NCBI GenBank assembly: GCA_040905245.1
Contig: JBBDRX010000079.1
Location: forward strand, 1-5,161
DNA: 5,161 nucleotides
Source of the DNA: JBBDRX01 sp040905245
Lineage (GTDB): Bacteria; Bacteroidota; Rhodothermia; Balneolales; Balneolaceae
Reading direction: 5' to 3'
This document shows positions 1 through 5,161 of the stretch, piece by piece; position 1 is the stretch's first letter; every line of letters starts with the position of its first letter. Under the pieces are notes generated by a model that was not told where the DNA came from, made no database searches, and was given only the letters and a program-made list of their open reading frames with translations. A program made the translations under genes and the position numbers.

Positions 1-74
1 AAACGATATTTCCAACCCGTATCGTATATACGATGGCCCGGAAAAATAGTTCCAGCCGTTAATATCCGGACTTG
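1..74. other. Region downstream of rpoD, no gene seen
   Basis: This is the stretch after the sigma factor stop codon (TAA on the minus strand at 77-75), up to the window edge. It contains a perfect 14-base palindrome, ATCGTATATACGAT, at 21-34. A weak GGAA/TTCC pair lies at 41-54. Neither is followed by a T tract on the minus strand, so I cannot call an intrinsic terminator for rpoD here. No open reading frame of note is visible. Confidence 0.5.
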
Positions 75-929
75 TTATCCCAGATAGGCTCTCAACGCAG
101 CACTTCGGTTGTGGTGACGAAGCTTTCTGAGGGCTTTCTCCTTGATTTGACGAACTCGCTCACGAGTCAGGTCGAACCGCTCACCGATCTCTTCAAGTGT
201 CAGAGAGTGCTCCCGGCCAATTCCGAAATAGAGTCGGATCACTTCAGCCTCACGCTTGGTAAGCTTGGAGAGTGCTCGCTCAATCTCGACCTTTAGAGAT
301 TCGCCCATCAGGTCATTGTCCGGATCCGGGATCTCCTCATTTTCCAGAACATCCAGCAGACGGTTGTCTTCCCCCTGGGCAAAAGGTGCATCGACCGACA
401 GATGCCTGCCGGAAATCTTCAGGGTGTCGGCTACTTCAGAAACGGTCATATCGAGGCTTTCCGCCAGTTCGGCCGCGGAGGGAACCCGTTCATATTCCTG
501 CTCCAGCTTGGAGAGCTCCTTGCCAATTTTGTTCAACGCACCAACCCGATTCAAAGGTAACCGGACAATACGACTCTGCTCGGCCAAAGCCTGCAAAATG
601 GACTGACGGATCCACCAGACTGCATAGGAGATGAACTTGAATCCACGCGTCTCGTCAAATCGTTTGGCAGCCTTGATGAGGCCCAGGTTTCCTTCGTTGA
701 TCAGGTCCCCGAGCGACAGCCCCTGATTCTGGTACTGCTTCGCGACTGAAACAACGAACCGAAGGTTGGCTTTGGTAAGATCTTCAAGTGCTCGCTGAGA
801 CCCCTTTTGAATCTCTTTGGCAAGCCGTACTTCATCTTCGGGGGTGATCAGTTTCTCCTTGCCGATCTCCTGAAGATAGCGGTCAAGGGATTCAGATTCG
901 CGAGTTGAAATTCCAGAACTTTTCGCCAC
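75..929 (-). CDS. rpoD: Primary (housekeeping) RNA polymerase sigma factor, RpoD/SigA, short Bacteroidota type
   Basis: This is the sigma subunit that directs RNA polymerase to housekeeping promoters; 284 residues. Region 1.2 is at about 14-45 (SLDRYLQEIGKE). Region 2 is at about 52-123, with NLRFVVSVAKQY, the core-binding DLINEGNLGLIKAA, and the -10 recognition helix YAVWWIRQSILQALAEQ at 102-118. Region 3 is at about 125-200 and includes SVDAPF. Region 4 is at about 215-272, with the -35 helix-turn-helix LTLEEIGERFDLTRERVRQIKEKA from 243. Region 1.1 and the long non-conserved insert of proteobacterial RpoD are absent. That and the roughly 285-residue length match primary sigma factors of Bacteroidota and relatives. 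The start is GTG at 929-927: an in-frame TAG lies two codons upstream and no suitable ATG exists before region 1.2. No Shine-Dalgarno is visible. The protein appears intact to the typical C-terminal YLG. Confidence 0.97.
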   Translation of the reverse strand: MAKSSGISTRESESLDRYLQEIGKEKLITPEDEVRLAKEIQKGSQRALEDLTKANLRFVVSVAKQYQNQGLSLGDLINEGNLGLIKAAKRFDETRGFKFISYAVWWIRQSILQALAEQSRIVRLPLNRVGALNKIGKELSKLEQEYERVPSAAELAESLDMTVSEVADTLKISGRHLSVDAPFAQGEDNRLLDVLENEEIPDPDNDLMGESLKVEIERALSKLTKREAEVIRLYFGIGREHSLTLEEIGERFDLTRERVRQIKEKALRKLRHHNRSAALRAYLG

Positions 930-995
930 GGGCTAATGGATCTAAACGTTAACATTTGTGAATCGGGCTTGTAAAAAACTGAATAACGACCGAAA

Positions 996-1012
996 ACAGG
1001 TTCCTCACCTGT
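996..1012 (-). repeat. Inverted repeat (small hairpin) in the rpoD leader
   Basis: ACAGGT and ACCTGT are perfect 6-base arms around a 5-base loop. On the minus strand the second arm is followed by only a short T run (four T's including the last arm base), then CGG, so at best this is a weak attenuator or a leader hairpin. It lies about 67 bases upstream of the rpoD GTG. No function can be assigned from sequence alone. Confidence 0.3.
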
Positions 1013-1076
1013 CGATATAAAACGAAGTCACTATGCAATTGTTGCCTGACAACCCTCTCGGGTGATCTTACGCACT

Positions 1077-1093
1077 CTATCTTTCAAAGATAG
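1077..1093. repeat. Perfect 17-base palindrome, possible operator
   Basis: CTATCTTT and AAAGATAG form perfect 8-base arms around a single central base. A one-base spacer is too tight for an RNA hairpin of full length, so a DNA-binding site for a dimeric protein fits better than a terminator. On the minus strand the T run precedes the palindrome rather than following it, which also argues against a terminator for the upstream gene. The palindrome contains the TATCTTTG promoter-like box of rpoD. A role as operator is inference; the symmetry is directly visible. Confidence 0.45.
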
Positions 1094-1104
1094 AAAAAAA
1101 TATA

Positions 1105-2595
1105 TTAAATATCGTCCGCTACACGATCCCGATCAGGTTCCGGATCGGATGCGACCAGGGACTCCTCCTGCAGCGCCCGGCCTAATGCTCTCTTCGCTTT
1201 CTGAACAATTGCATACGAGTCGGGGTTCCCTTCATTCAATTTTACGTATCCCGCTCTCAGTACCGGGCTGACCTTATTTTCCCCGAAGGTTATTCCCTCT
1301 TTGTTTATTCCGTCAGAGGCTTCACGAACCCACTCTTCCACAGCGCTCGGATTCGAATCCTGAATCAGAAAGGCAAATACATAATCACTATAAAAACCCA
1401 TATAGCCGCTGGTCCGGTAGAGGGAGGGATTCAGAACCGAAATCAACTCACGCTGGAGCTGCTTAAGCTCTTCCAGGCGAAACCTTGCTCGTAGTGCCTG
1501 CAGATCCTCAAGTGTAACAAAGCCGAACCAGGTACTGCGTCCTTCTGCGGCTGACCGGCCAGACGAAGCGATTCCCTTTTCCCACAAGTCGGGAATGAAG
1601 CTTCCGTATTCAGAAACCAGCAAGTCCCGGGCCGGTTCATCCCGTTCCAGAGACGGCCGGAGAGCCAGAGAAGCAATGCGAACCAGATTAACAAGCTTGT
1701 GTCGGACAGAGTGGCTGTAGACCAGCGGATTCTGATCGTAGGCAAGGATGGCTCCATGGCGATGATCGTCAATCAGCAACGGAATGGCGAGAGTTGCCCC
1801 TTCCGGGCCGGATTCAGCCACTGAAATTCGTTTCGGATTCTGGTTGAAATGAATTGCAAATTCGGGCTGCCCGCTTCGAAGTGCCGTATAGACCATCGAT
1901 TTTTCATCCATTCTCAGTCCGAGGTCGGGACTCATGGATGAACCGGAAGAGTTGAGCACATTCACCCATTGTCCCATCCCCCGGGCGACGAGGCTGGCGC
2001 CTCCGGTCGGCAGCATGACTTGCATCATTTCCAGAACCCGGCTCAGAATTTTGACCTTGTGCAGGCGGGGCGATATCCGAGCCAGGCCCTCTTCGTAGTC
2101 TGTCCACTCCTGCTGTTTTTCGTGCAGGTCTGTCAGCTCCAGATAGGTATTCAGAACATTGCCAAGTGCATTTTGATAGGCAGACAGAGACGCTTCCACC
2201 TCTGCCGGGTCGAGCTTATCTTCACTTTCAAGAACTGTCAGAGCTACGGTTTCCGACCGGTTGACAAACGGTACAATCAGAAGGGATGTAACCGGTACGC
2301 TATCATAATAGTGCATCAAACGTTCCGGCTCAAGATCCCGGGATATTTCCAGCAGTACAGGCTTCCGGATATCGGCCCAGGGAAAGAGAAAATGTTCTTC
2401 AAATGGTACCCGATCCCTAAACATCACACTCGAATGCGATGTTATACTGGCCTCCATAACAAACTGACGCCGGTCTCTGTTGACCCAGTTCATATAGACG
2501 GTGTGCGCACCGACAGACTGCGCCAGGAGGGTAATCAGATCCGAAATAATCTGTTTAAACTCCCGTAGCGACTGTTCTTCTCTTCGATGGCTCAT
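1105..2595 (-). CDS. Uncharacterised protein with two GAF-like domains and a degenerate GGDEF-like C-terminal domain
   Basis: This is a 496-residue soluble protein with no signal peptide or membrane segment. Residues about 10-150 look like a first GAF-type sensor domain (VGAHTVYMNWVNRD, then VTSLLIVPFVNRSETVALTVLE). A helical linker follows at about 150-185. A second GAF-like domain is at about 180-312 (GGASLVARGMGQWVNVL, then GATLAIPLLIDDHRHGAILAYD). Residues about 356-472 resemble a GGDEF fold: YSDYVFAFLI at 402-411 sits where GGDEFAxLL is expected, and AGYVKL plus IVQKAKRALGRA resemble the family's C-terminal motifs. The catalytic GG(D/E)EF residues are missing, so diguanylate cyclase activity is unlikely. 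I chose ATG at 2595; an in-frame TTG at 2601 would add two residues. The gene starts 17 bases after the peptidase stop, so co-transcription is likely. Function is unknown; ligand sensing or a scaffold role is inference. Confidence 0.82.
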   Translation of the reverse strand: MSHRREEQSLREFKQIISDLITLLAQSVGAHTVYMNWVNRDRRQFVMEASITSHSSVMFRDRVPFEEHFLFPWADIRKPVLLEISRDLEPERLMHYYDSVPVTSLLIVPFVNRSETVALTVLESEDKLDPAEVEASLSAYQNALGNVLNTYLELTDLHEKQQEWTDYEEGLARISPRLHKVKILSRVLEMMQVMLPTGGASLVARGMGQWVNVLNSSGSSMSPDLGLRMDEKSMVYTALRSGQPEFAIHFNQNPKRISVAESGPEGATLAIPLLIDDHRHGAILAYDQNPLVYSHSVRHKLVNLVRIASLALRPSLERDEPARDLLVSEYGSFIPDLWEKGIASSGRSAAEGRSTWFGFVTLEDLQALRARFRLEELKQLQRELISVLNPSLYRTSGYMGFYSDYVFAFLIQDSNPSAVEEWVREASDGINKEGITFGENKVSPVLRAGYVKLNEGNPDSYAIVQKAKRALGRALQEESLVASDPEPDRDRVADDI

Positions 2596-2612
2596 ACGCA
2601 ACCCGCTGTTCG

Positions 2613-3065
2613 TTAGTCTATCTCTCGTTTTAATAATTCGGCCCGGGAGACCATCTGTTCAAATACCGACAGCCCCTCCTTCCAGAAACCGGAGTCCCGG
2701 ATATCCTTGTCCAGTGTTCCGATCAGTTCATGTGGCCAGTCCGAGCCACCCGCTTCGAGTACCTGTATATAACGATCCGCAAACGACTCGTCTCCGCTCT
2801 CTTTGTACGAATGGTAAAGCGAAAGTACAAGCAGCTCTCCGAACGCATAGGCATAGACATATCCCGGCGTGTGAAGAAAATGAGGGATATAGCTCCACCA
2901 GATACTGTACCCGTCCGTCAGGCGGACCGAATTGCCATACAGATCCGACTGCGTACGCTTCCAGTGCTCGGAGAAGTCTTCCACTGTCAATTCGCCCCGG
3001 GATCGCCGGGCGGTATGTATCGCATCTTCGAATCGATTCATGGAGATCTGCCGGAAAACAGTTGC
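2613..3065 (-). CDS. pepF: Oligoendopeptidase F, C-terminal part (downstream of the frameshift)
   Basis: From the GCA codon at 3065-3063 this frame reads ATVFRQISMNRFEDAIHTARR and continues about 150 residues to TAA. It carries WWSYIPHFLHTPGYVYAYAFGELL, the M3 family segment whose His and Tyr residues bind substrate and stabilise the transition state. It ends with the expected helical tail (AGGSDWPHELIGTL, then VFEQMVSRAELLKREID). Translated independently, the first ATG is at 3041, giving 142 residues. That ATG overlaps the stop of the N-terminal part as ATGA. The Met is a conserved internal residue of the intact protein, so the overlap may be chance, though it could allow translational coupling. 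The next gene begins 17 bases downstream. Confidence 0.8.
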   Translation of the reverse strand, partial: ATVFRQISMNRFEDAIHTARRSRGELTVEDFSEHWKRTQSDLYGNSVRLTDGYSIWWSYIPHFLHTPGYVYAYAFGELLVLSLYHSYKESGDESFADRYIQVLEAGGSDWPHELIGTLDKDIRDSGFWKEGLSVFEQMVSRAELLKREID

Positions 3066-4414
3066 AATGAGTCGTCAATCTTTCCCATCAGCAGAGCCAA
3101 CTGTTCGGAGGGATCTTCCAGCCGTGCCATCAGCTCCTCAAAGACAAGCATCTCTGCAAATACCGATGCGGTTTCGGCCGTTGTGAGTGGAGTTGACGCC
3201 TGCAGTTCTCCCCGATTTCTGGAAAGATACTGATGCACCCCGTGCCCCAACTCATGAGCAAGGGTCTGAACATCCCGCAGGGTCCCGTCGTAGTTGAGAA
3301 AGACATAGGGATGAACCGAAGCGACAGTGCTTGCAGAGTAGGCACCGCCCCGTTTGCCGGGCCGGATCGCCGCGTCAATCCAGTTCTTTTCAAAGAAGAG
3401 TCCGGCCACTCGCTTCATTTCCGGATGGAAGCGCCCAAAGGCATCCAATACCAACTTTTTTGCCTCCCCCCACTCCATCTTCTGTTCACTTTTCGCAATG
3501 GGTGCGTACCGGTCAAAATCCATCATTGAATCCAGTCCGAGCAATCCACGTTTCAGCTCGTAATAGCGCTGGACGACTGGATATGACTCCTGCACACTCC
3601 CGATCAGTGCCTCTACCGATGAATCGTCAATCTGATTGGCAAGGTTTCTGGATTGGAGCCAGCTGCTGTAGCCCCGCAACTTGTCCGTGGTATGCTTGTC
3701 TGCCAGGACGGTATTAAAAACATATGCAAGCTCCTTCTCCATTCCCCGAAGTGTTGAAGTCACAGAGGCGTGTGCACGCTCACGCAGATTTCGATCACTG
3801 CTGTGAAGCCGGTTCAACACCTCCTGCTGCGTTAACTCCTCCCCGTCCAGTGAATAACGGGACCGGCCCATCAACTCATCAAAAAACCGCACCCAGGCTG
3901 TTCGGCCGGTTACGGCCTTGGCAGACATCACCTGCTCCTGCCCTTCTTCAAGTGTGTGTTCTCTGTACCGTCTTGAAGTCACCAGATAGTGTCGATACGG
4001 TTGAAGAGCCTTGCTTCGGATGAGTTTGTCCGCCGATTCCTCATCGATTTTCAGCCACTCTACATCAAAGAATACCAGAATCTGACTGACCTCCGAACCC
4101 AATTCATTCGACTCCTGCAGAAGCTTTCCGTAATCGGAATTTCCTGTATCCGTTGACCAGATCAGGTGGGCGTAGGAGCCGATTTTCCGCACACGCTCTA
4201 CCAGCTGTTCATATCTCTCCAACGCCTTCAGAAACGCTTCCGGATCGAGCCGGGAAATTCGTCCACGATAGTCATTTGAAAACTTCTCAGCCTCTTTTAT
4301 CAACGTTTTTCGGTCCCGATTCAAAGCCGGGTCTTTTGGTGAACTGTAAAGATCCGAAAGATCCCATACTACCTCTTCAGCACCGTTTTTTTTCTTCGTT
4401 TTCCCTTCTGCCAT
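3038..4414 (-). CDS. pepF: Oligoendopeptidase F, N-terminal part ending at the frameshift
   Basis: This 458-residue frame holds the N-terminal lobe and the zinc-binding half of the active site: HELGH at 387-391 (bases 3256-3242) and the ETASVFAE helix with the third ligand E414. After DDS near residue 449 it runs into nine out-of-frame residues (LQLFSGRSP) and stops at TGA 3040-3038. I chose ATG 4414 (MAEGKTKKK) over the in-frame TTG 4417 directly before it. A GGGAG lies just three bases upstream of the ATG, too close for a normal ribosome binding site. Lacking the C-terminal His/Tyr loop, this fragment alone is not expected to be an active peptidase. Confidence 0.85.
   Translation of the reverse strand: MAEGKTKKKNGAEEVVWDLSDLYSSPKDPALNRDRKTLIKEAEKFSNDYRGRISRLDPEAFLKALERYEQLVERVRKIGSYAHLIWSTDTGNSDYGKLLQESNELGSEVSQILVFFDVEWLKIDEESADKLIRSKALQPYRHYLVTSRRYREHTLEEGQEQVMSAKAVTGRTAWVRFFDELMGRSRYSLDGEELTQQEVLNRLHSSDRNLRERAHASVTSTLRGMEKELAYVFNTVLADKHTTDKLRGYSSWLQSRNLANQIDDSSVEALIGSVQESYPVVQRYYELKRGLLGLDSMMDFDRYAPIAKSEQKMEWGEAKKLVLDAFGRFHPEMKRVAGLFFEKNWIDAAIRPGKRGGAYSASTVASVHPYVFLNYDGTLRDVQTLAHELGHGVHQYLSRNRGELQASTPLTTAETASVFAEMLVFEELMARLEDPSEQLALLMGKIDDSLQLFSGRSP
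3061..3071 (-). other. Site of the one-base frameshift in pepF
   Basis: On the minus strand the local sequence CTCATTGCAAC reads S-L-Q in the upstream frame. With one extra base after CATT it would read S-F/L-A-T and join the downstream frame. The surrounding bases contain no homopolymer longer than two and no X-XXY-YYZ slippery heptamer, so neither a typical homopolymer sequencing error nor classical -1 programmed frameshifting is strongly suggested. Confidence 0.75.
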
Positions 4415-4457
4415 CAACTCCCGCTATTTCTGTTTATTCCCGATTCAGACTGGATGC

Positions 4458-4486
4458 AATATAGTGATTCACTTCTCTCGTTGAAA
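4458..4486 (-). promoter_or_regulatory. Candidate sigma-70-like promoter for pepF and the GAF gene
   Basis: On the minus strand, TTTCAA (4486-4481) and TATATT (4463-4458) are separated by exactly 17 bases. The -10 box matches TATAAT at five of six positions; the -35 box is weak, at three of six. Initiation would fall near 4451, giving a leader of about 36 bases before ATG 4414. Promoters in this lineage may follow a different consensus, so this is tentative. Confidence 0.3.
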
Positions 4487-4523
4487 TGCGGATATAGAGG
4501 GACAAAAAGCGGTTACAGAGTAT

Positions 4524-4541
4524 AAAATACAATCGTATTTT
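4524..4541. repeat. AT-rich inverted repeat in the divergent promoter region
   Basis: AAAATAC and GTATTTT are perfect 7-base arms separated by AATC. The repeat lies centrally in the AT-rich part of the intergenic region and overlaps the best plus-strand TATTTT box. A binding site controlling one or both divergent genes is possible. With only A/T-rich arms, chance is also plausible. Confidence 0.3.
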
Positions 4542-4733
4542 TAATGAATAATGGTTAATTTTAAGCTGTTTTATCCGGTTTGATTGGCCTCTCCGCCTTC
4601 ATGGCAAGAAGAGACACTATAAAACGATTAGGCATCGGCCGCAAACCACACGTACAGAGGTCTTTTCCAAGAACCGGAACAGAGTTTTGATGAACCAGCG
4701 CAATCTTCCATTTTTTTAAACTGACACTCCATT

Positions 4734-5161
4734 GTGAAAGAACTTGAATCGATATTTGGACCCAATAGTGCCCTGGTAGAGGAGCTATACAACCAGTACC
4801 AGGAAAATCCAGACCTGGTTCCTGAACACTGGCGAAGCTACTTTGATGAGTTGAACGGAGATTCTTCCGGAAAAACCAATGGAGCTGCAGCTGATGTCGA
4901 CGTAGCGGAGAGTACCCCGAAAACGACCCCGGCCAAGCCGGCCAGAGAAGAGAGCAGACCCAAGGCCAAAAAAAGTACACCGGCGGCTATCCCGGAAGGT
5001 GCAGAATTAGAAAAAATCAAAGGGGTTGCAGCAAAGATCGCCGAAAACATGGATGAAAGCCTTTCCATCCCCACGGCGACCTCACTTCGCGTACTTCCTG
5101 TAAAAATGCTTGCAGAGGACCGGACCATCATCAACCGGCACTTGCTGCAGCGGGGTGAACC
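4734..5161 (+). CDS. kgd: Multifunctional 2-oxoglutarate dehydrogenase (fused E1/E2, Kgd type), N-terminal part, runs off the window
   Basis: The first 142 codons are visible. Residues 1-40 (ESIFGPNSALVEELYNQYQENPDLVPEHWRSYFDEL) are the conserved N-terminal segment of 2-oxoglutarate dehydrogenase E1. Residues about 42-88 form a Ser/Thr/Pro/Ala/Lys-rich flexible linker. From about 97 the sequence GVAAKIAENMDESLSIPTATSLRVLPVKMLAEDRTIINRHL is the start of a succinyltransferase (E2)-like catalytic domain. This order is that of Kgd, where E1 and an E2 domain are fused. The enzyme oxidatively decarboxylates 2-oxoglutarate in the TCA cycle using thiamine diphosphate; those E1 motifs lie beyond the window. 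No lipoyl domain is seen in this part. The start is GTG 4734: an in-frame TGA at 4722-4724 excludes more than three extra codons, and the family begins at this point. No Shine-Dalgarno is visible. It is divergent from pepF. Plain SucA is the alternative, but the E2-like segment argues against it. Confidence 0.93.
   Translation, partial: MKELESIFGPNSALVEELYNQYQENPDLVPEHWRSYFDELNGDSSGKTNGAAADVDVAESTPKTTPAKPAREESRPKAKKSTPAAIPEGAELEKIKGVAAKIAENMDESLSIPTATSLRVLPVKMLAEDRTIINRHLLQRGE

Larger units (their letters stand above)
930..1104. promoter_or_regulatory. rpoD upstream region with probable promoter and leader
   Basis: This 175-base gap separates the stop of the GAF-domain gene from the rpoD start. 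Read on the minus strand it begins with an AT-rich stretch and a seven-T run. Next comes TATCTTTG (1092-1085), an exact match to the Bacteroidota -7 consensus TAnnTTTG. I do not find a good -33 TTTG element 17-23 bases upstream. Transcription starting about here would give a leader of roughly 150 bases containing the 996-1012 inverted repeat. The absence of a terminator between the two genes means read-through into rpoD is also possible. The promoter call rests on a single box and is tentative. Confidence 0.4.
2613..4414 (-). pseudogene. pepF: M3-family oligoendopeptidase F, split by a one-base frameshift
   Basis: Together the two frames encode a complete M3 zinc metallopeptidase of about 600 residues, the usual size for cytoplasmic oligoendopeptidase F, which cleaves short peptides. 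The N-terminal WDLSDLY motif, central helical region, zinc site HELGH (387-391) with the third ligand in ETASVFAE (E414), and the C-terminal HFLHTPGYVYAYAFGELL substrate/transition-state motif are all present. The reading frame breaks after KIDDS. Inserting one base between 3066 and 3065 restores DDS-F-ATVFRQISMNRFEDA, which matches the family consensus at that place. No other lesion is seen. The damage may be a sequencing or assembly error, a real recent mutation, or less likely a recoding site. Under the first explanation this is an intact pepF. Confidence 0.85.
4415..4733. promoter_or_regulatory. Divergent intergenic region between pepF and the 2-oxoglutarate dehydrogenase gene
   Basis: This is a 319-base spacer between two outward-facing genes, AT-rich in its middle (about 4515-4565), so it should hold both promoters. 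It contains the candidate pepF promoter and the 4524-4541 inverted repeat, listed separately. A possible plus-strand pair, TTACAG (4513) 17 bases from TATTTT (4536), is a poor match to consensus. A seven-T run lies at 4711-4717 just before the plus-strand gene. The only small frame on the plus strand, 4601-4690, encodes a 29-residue basic peptide (MARRDTIKRLGIGRKPH...) with no recognisable family, and is probably chance. Confidence 0.5.

Noticed and set aside
1077..1093. Palindrome read as an intrinsic terminator of the GAF-domain gene
   Set aside because: The T run precedes rather than follows it on the minus strand, and the single-base loop is too small for a good hairpin.
1969..2568. 199-codon plus-strand open frame inside the GAF-domain gene
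   Set aside because: It is opposite a longer frame with recognisable domain features, and its protein is unlike known families.
3061..3071. Programmed -1 ribosomal frameshifting as the explanation for split pepF
   Set aside because: No slippery heptamer is present at the junction, and this peptidase family is not known to use recoding; a deletion or sequencing error is simpler.
2728..3078. 116-codon minus-strand frame across the pepF break
   Set aside because: It is the third frame of the same strand and matches neither side of the peptidase; the correct continuation is the frame ending at 2613.
2501..3233. Overlapping plus-strand open frames opposite the C-terminal half of pepF
   Set aside because: The minus strand carries unmistakable M3 peptidase motifs; these are shadows.
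4601..4690. 29-residue basic peptide frame upstream of the dehydrogenase gene
   Set aside because: It is short, has no ribosome binding site and no recognisable similarity; chance is likely.
4798..4819. Inverted repeat ACCAGG/CCTGGT
   Set aside because: It lies inside well-conserved dehydrogenase coding sequence, so codon content explains it.
4561..4980. 139-codon minus-strand open frame opposite the dehydrogenase start
   Set aside because: It is antisense to a clearly conserved coding sequence, its composition is rich in Trp, Ser and Pro, and it resembles no family.
4838..5134. 98-codon minus-strand open frame with an Ala/Leu-rich hydrophobic stretch
   Set aside because: It lies entirely opposite the linker and E2-like part of the dehydrogenase; the hydrophobic run is the complement of the Lys/Pro/Ala-rich linker.

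Overview
The window reads as ordinary chromosome of a Bacteroidota-like bacterium, most likely the Balneolales/Rhodothermales branch. Three things point there. The primary sigma factor is the short form without region 1.1. A fused, Kgd-type 2-oxoglutarate dehydrogenase begins at the right edge. None of the genes has a convincing Shine-Dalgarno site, and GTG starts occur at two of four genes. The taxonomic call is inference from protein character only.

Layout: three genes lie on the minus strand and one on the plus strand. Reading the minus strand from right to left, the first is an M3-family oligoendopeptidase F gene (start about 4414, end 2613) broken by a one-base frameshift near 3065/3066. 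Next, 17 bases downstream, comes a 496-residue protein with two GAF-like domains and a degenerate GGDEF-like C-terminus (2595 to 1105). After a 175-base gap comes the housekeeping sigma factor rpoD/sigA (929 to 75). The gap holds a perfect palindrome that overlaps a Bacteroidota-type -7 box, plus a short hairpin in the putative leader. On the plus strand, divergent from the peptidase across a 319-base AT-rich spacer, the first 142 codons of the fused 2-oxoglutarate dehydrogenase run off the window end (4734 onward, GTG start).

The peptidase and GAF genes are probably co-transcribed. The sigma factor probably has its own promoter in the 175-base gap but could also receive read-through. I see no shared pathway linking peptide degradation, the TCA-cycle enzyme and the sigma factor.

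I found no RNA gene, mobile element, CRISPR array or defence cassette, and no evidence of an undescribed multi-gene system. The items most worth a second look are the peptidase frameshift with its ATGA stop/start overlap, the uncharacterised GAF/pseudo-GGDEF protein, and the palindrome in front of rpoD.
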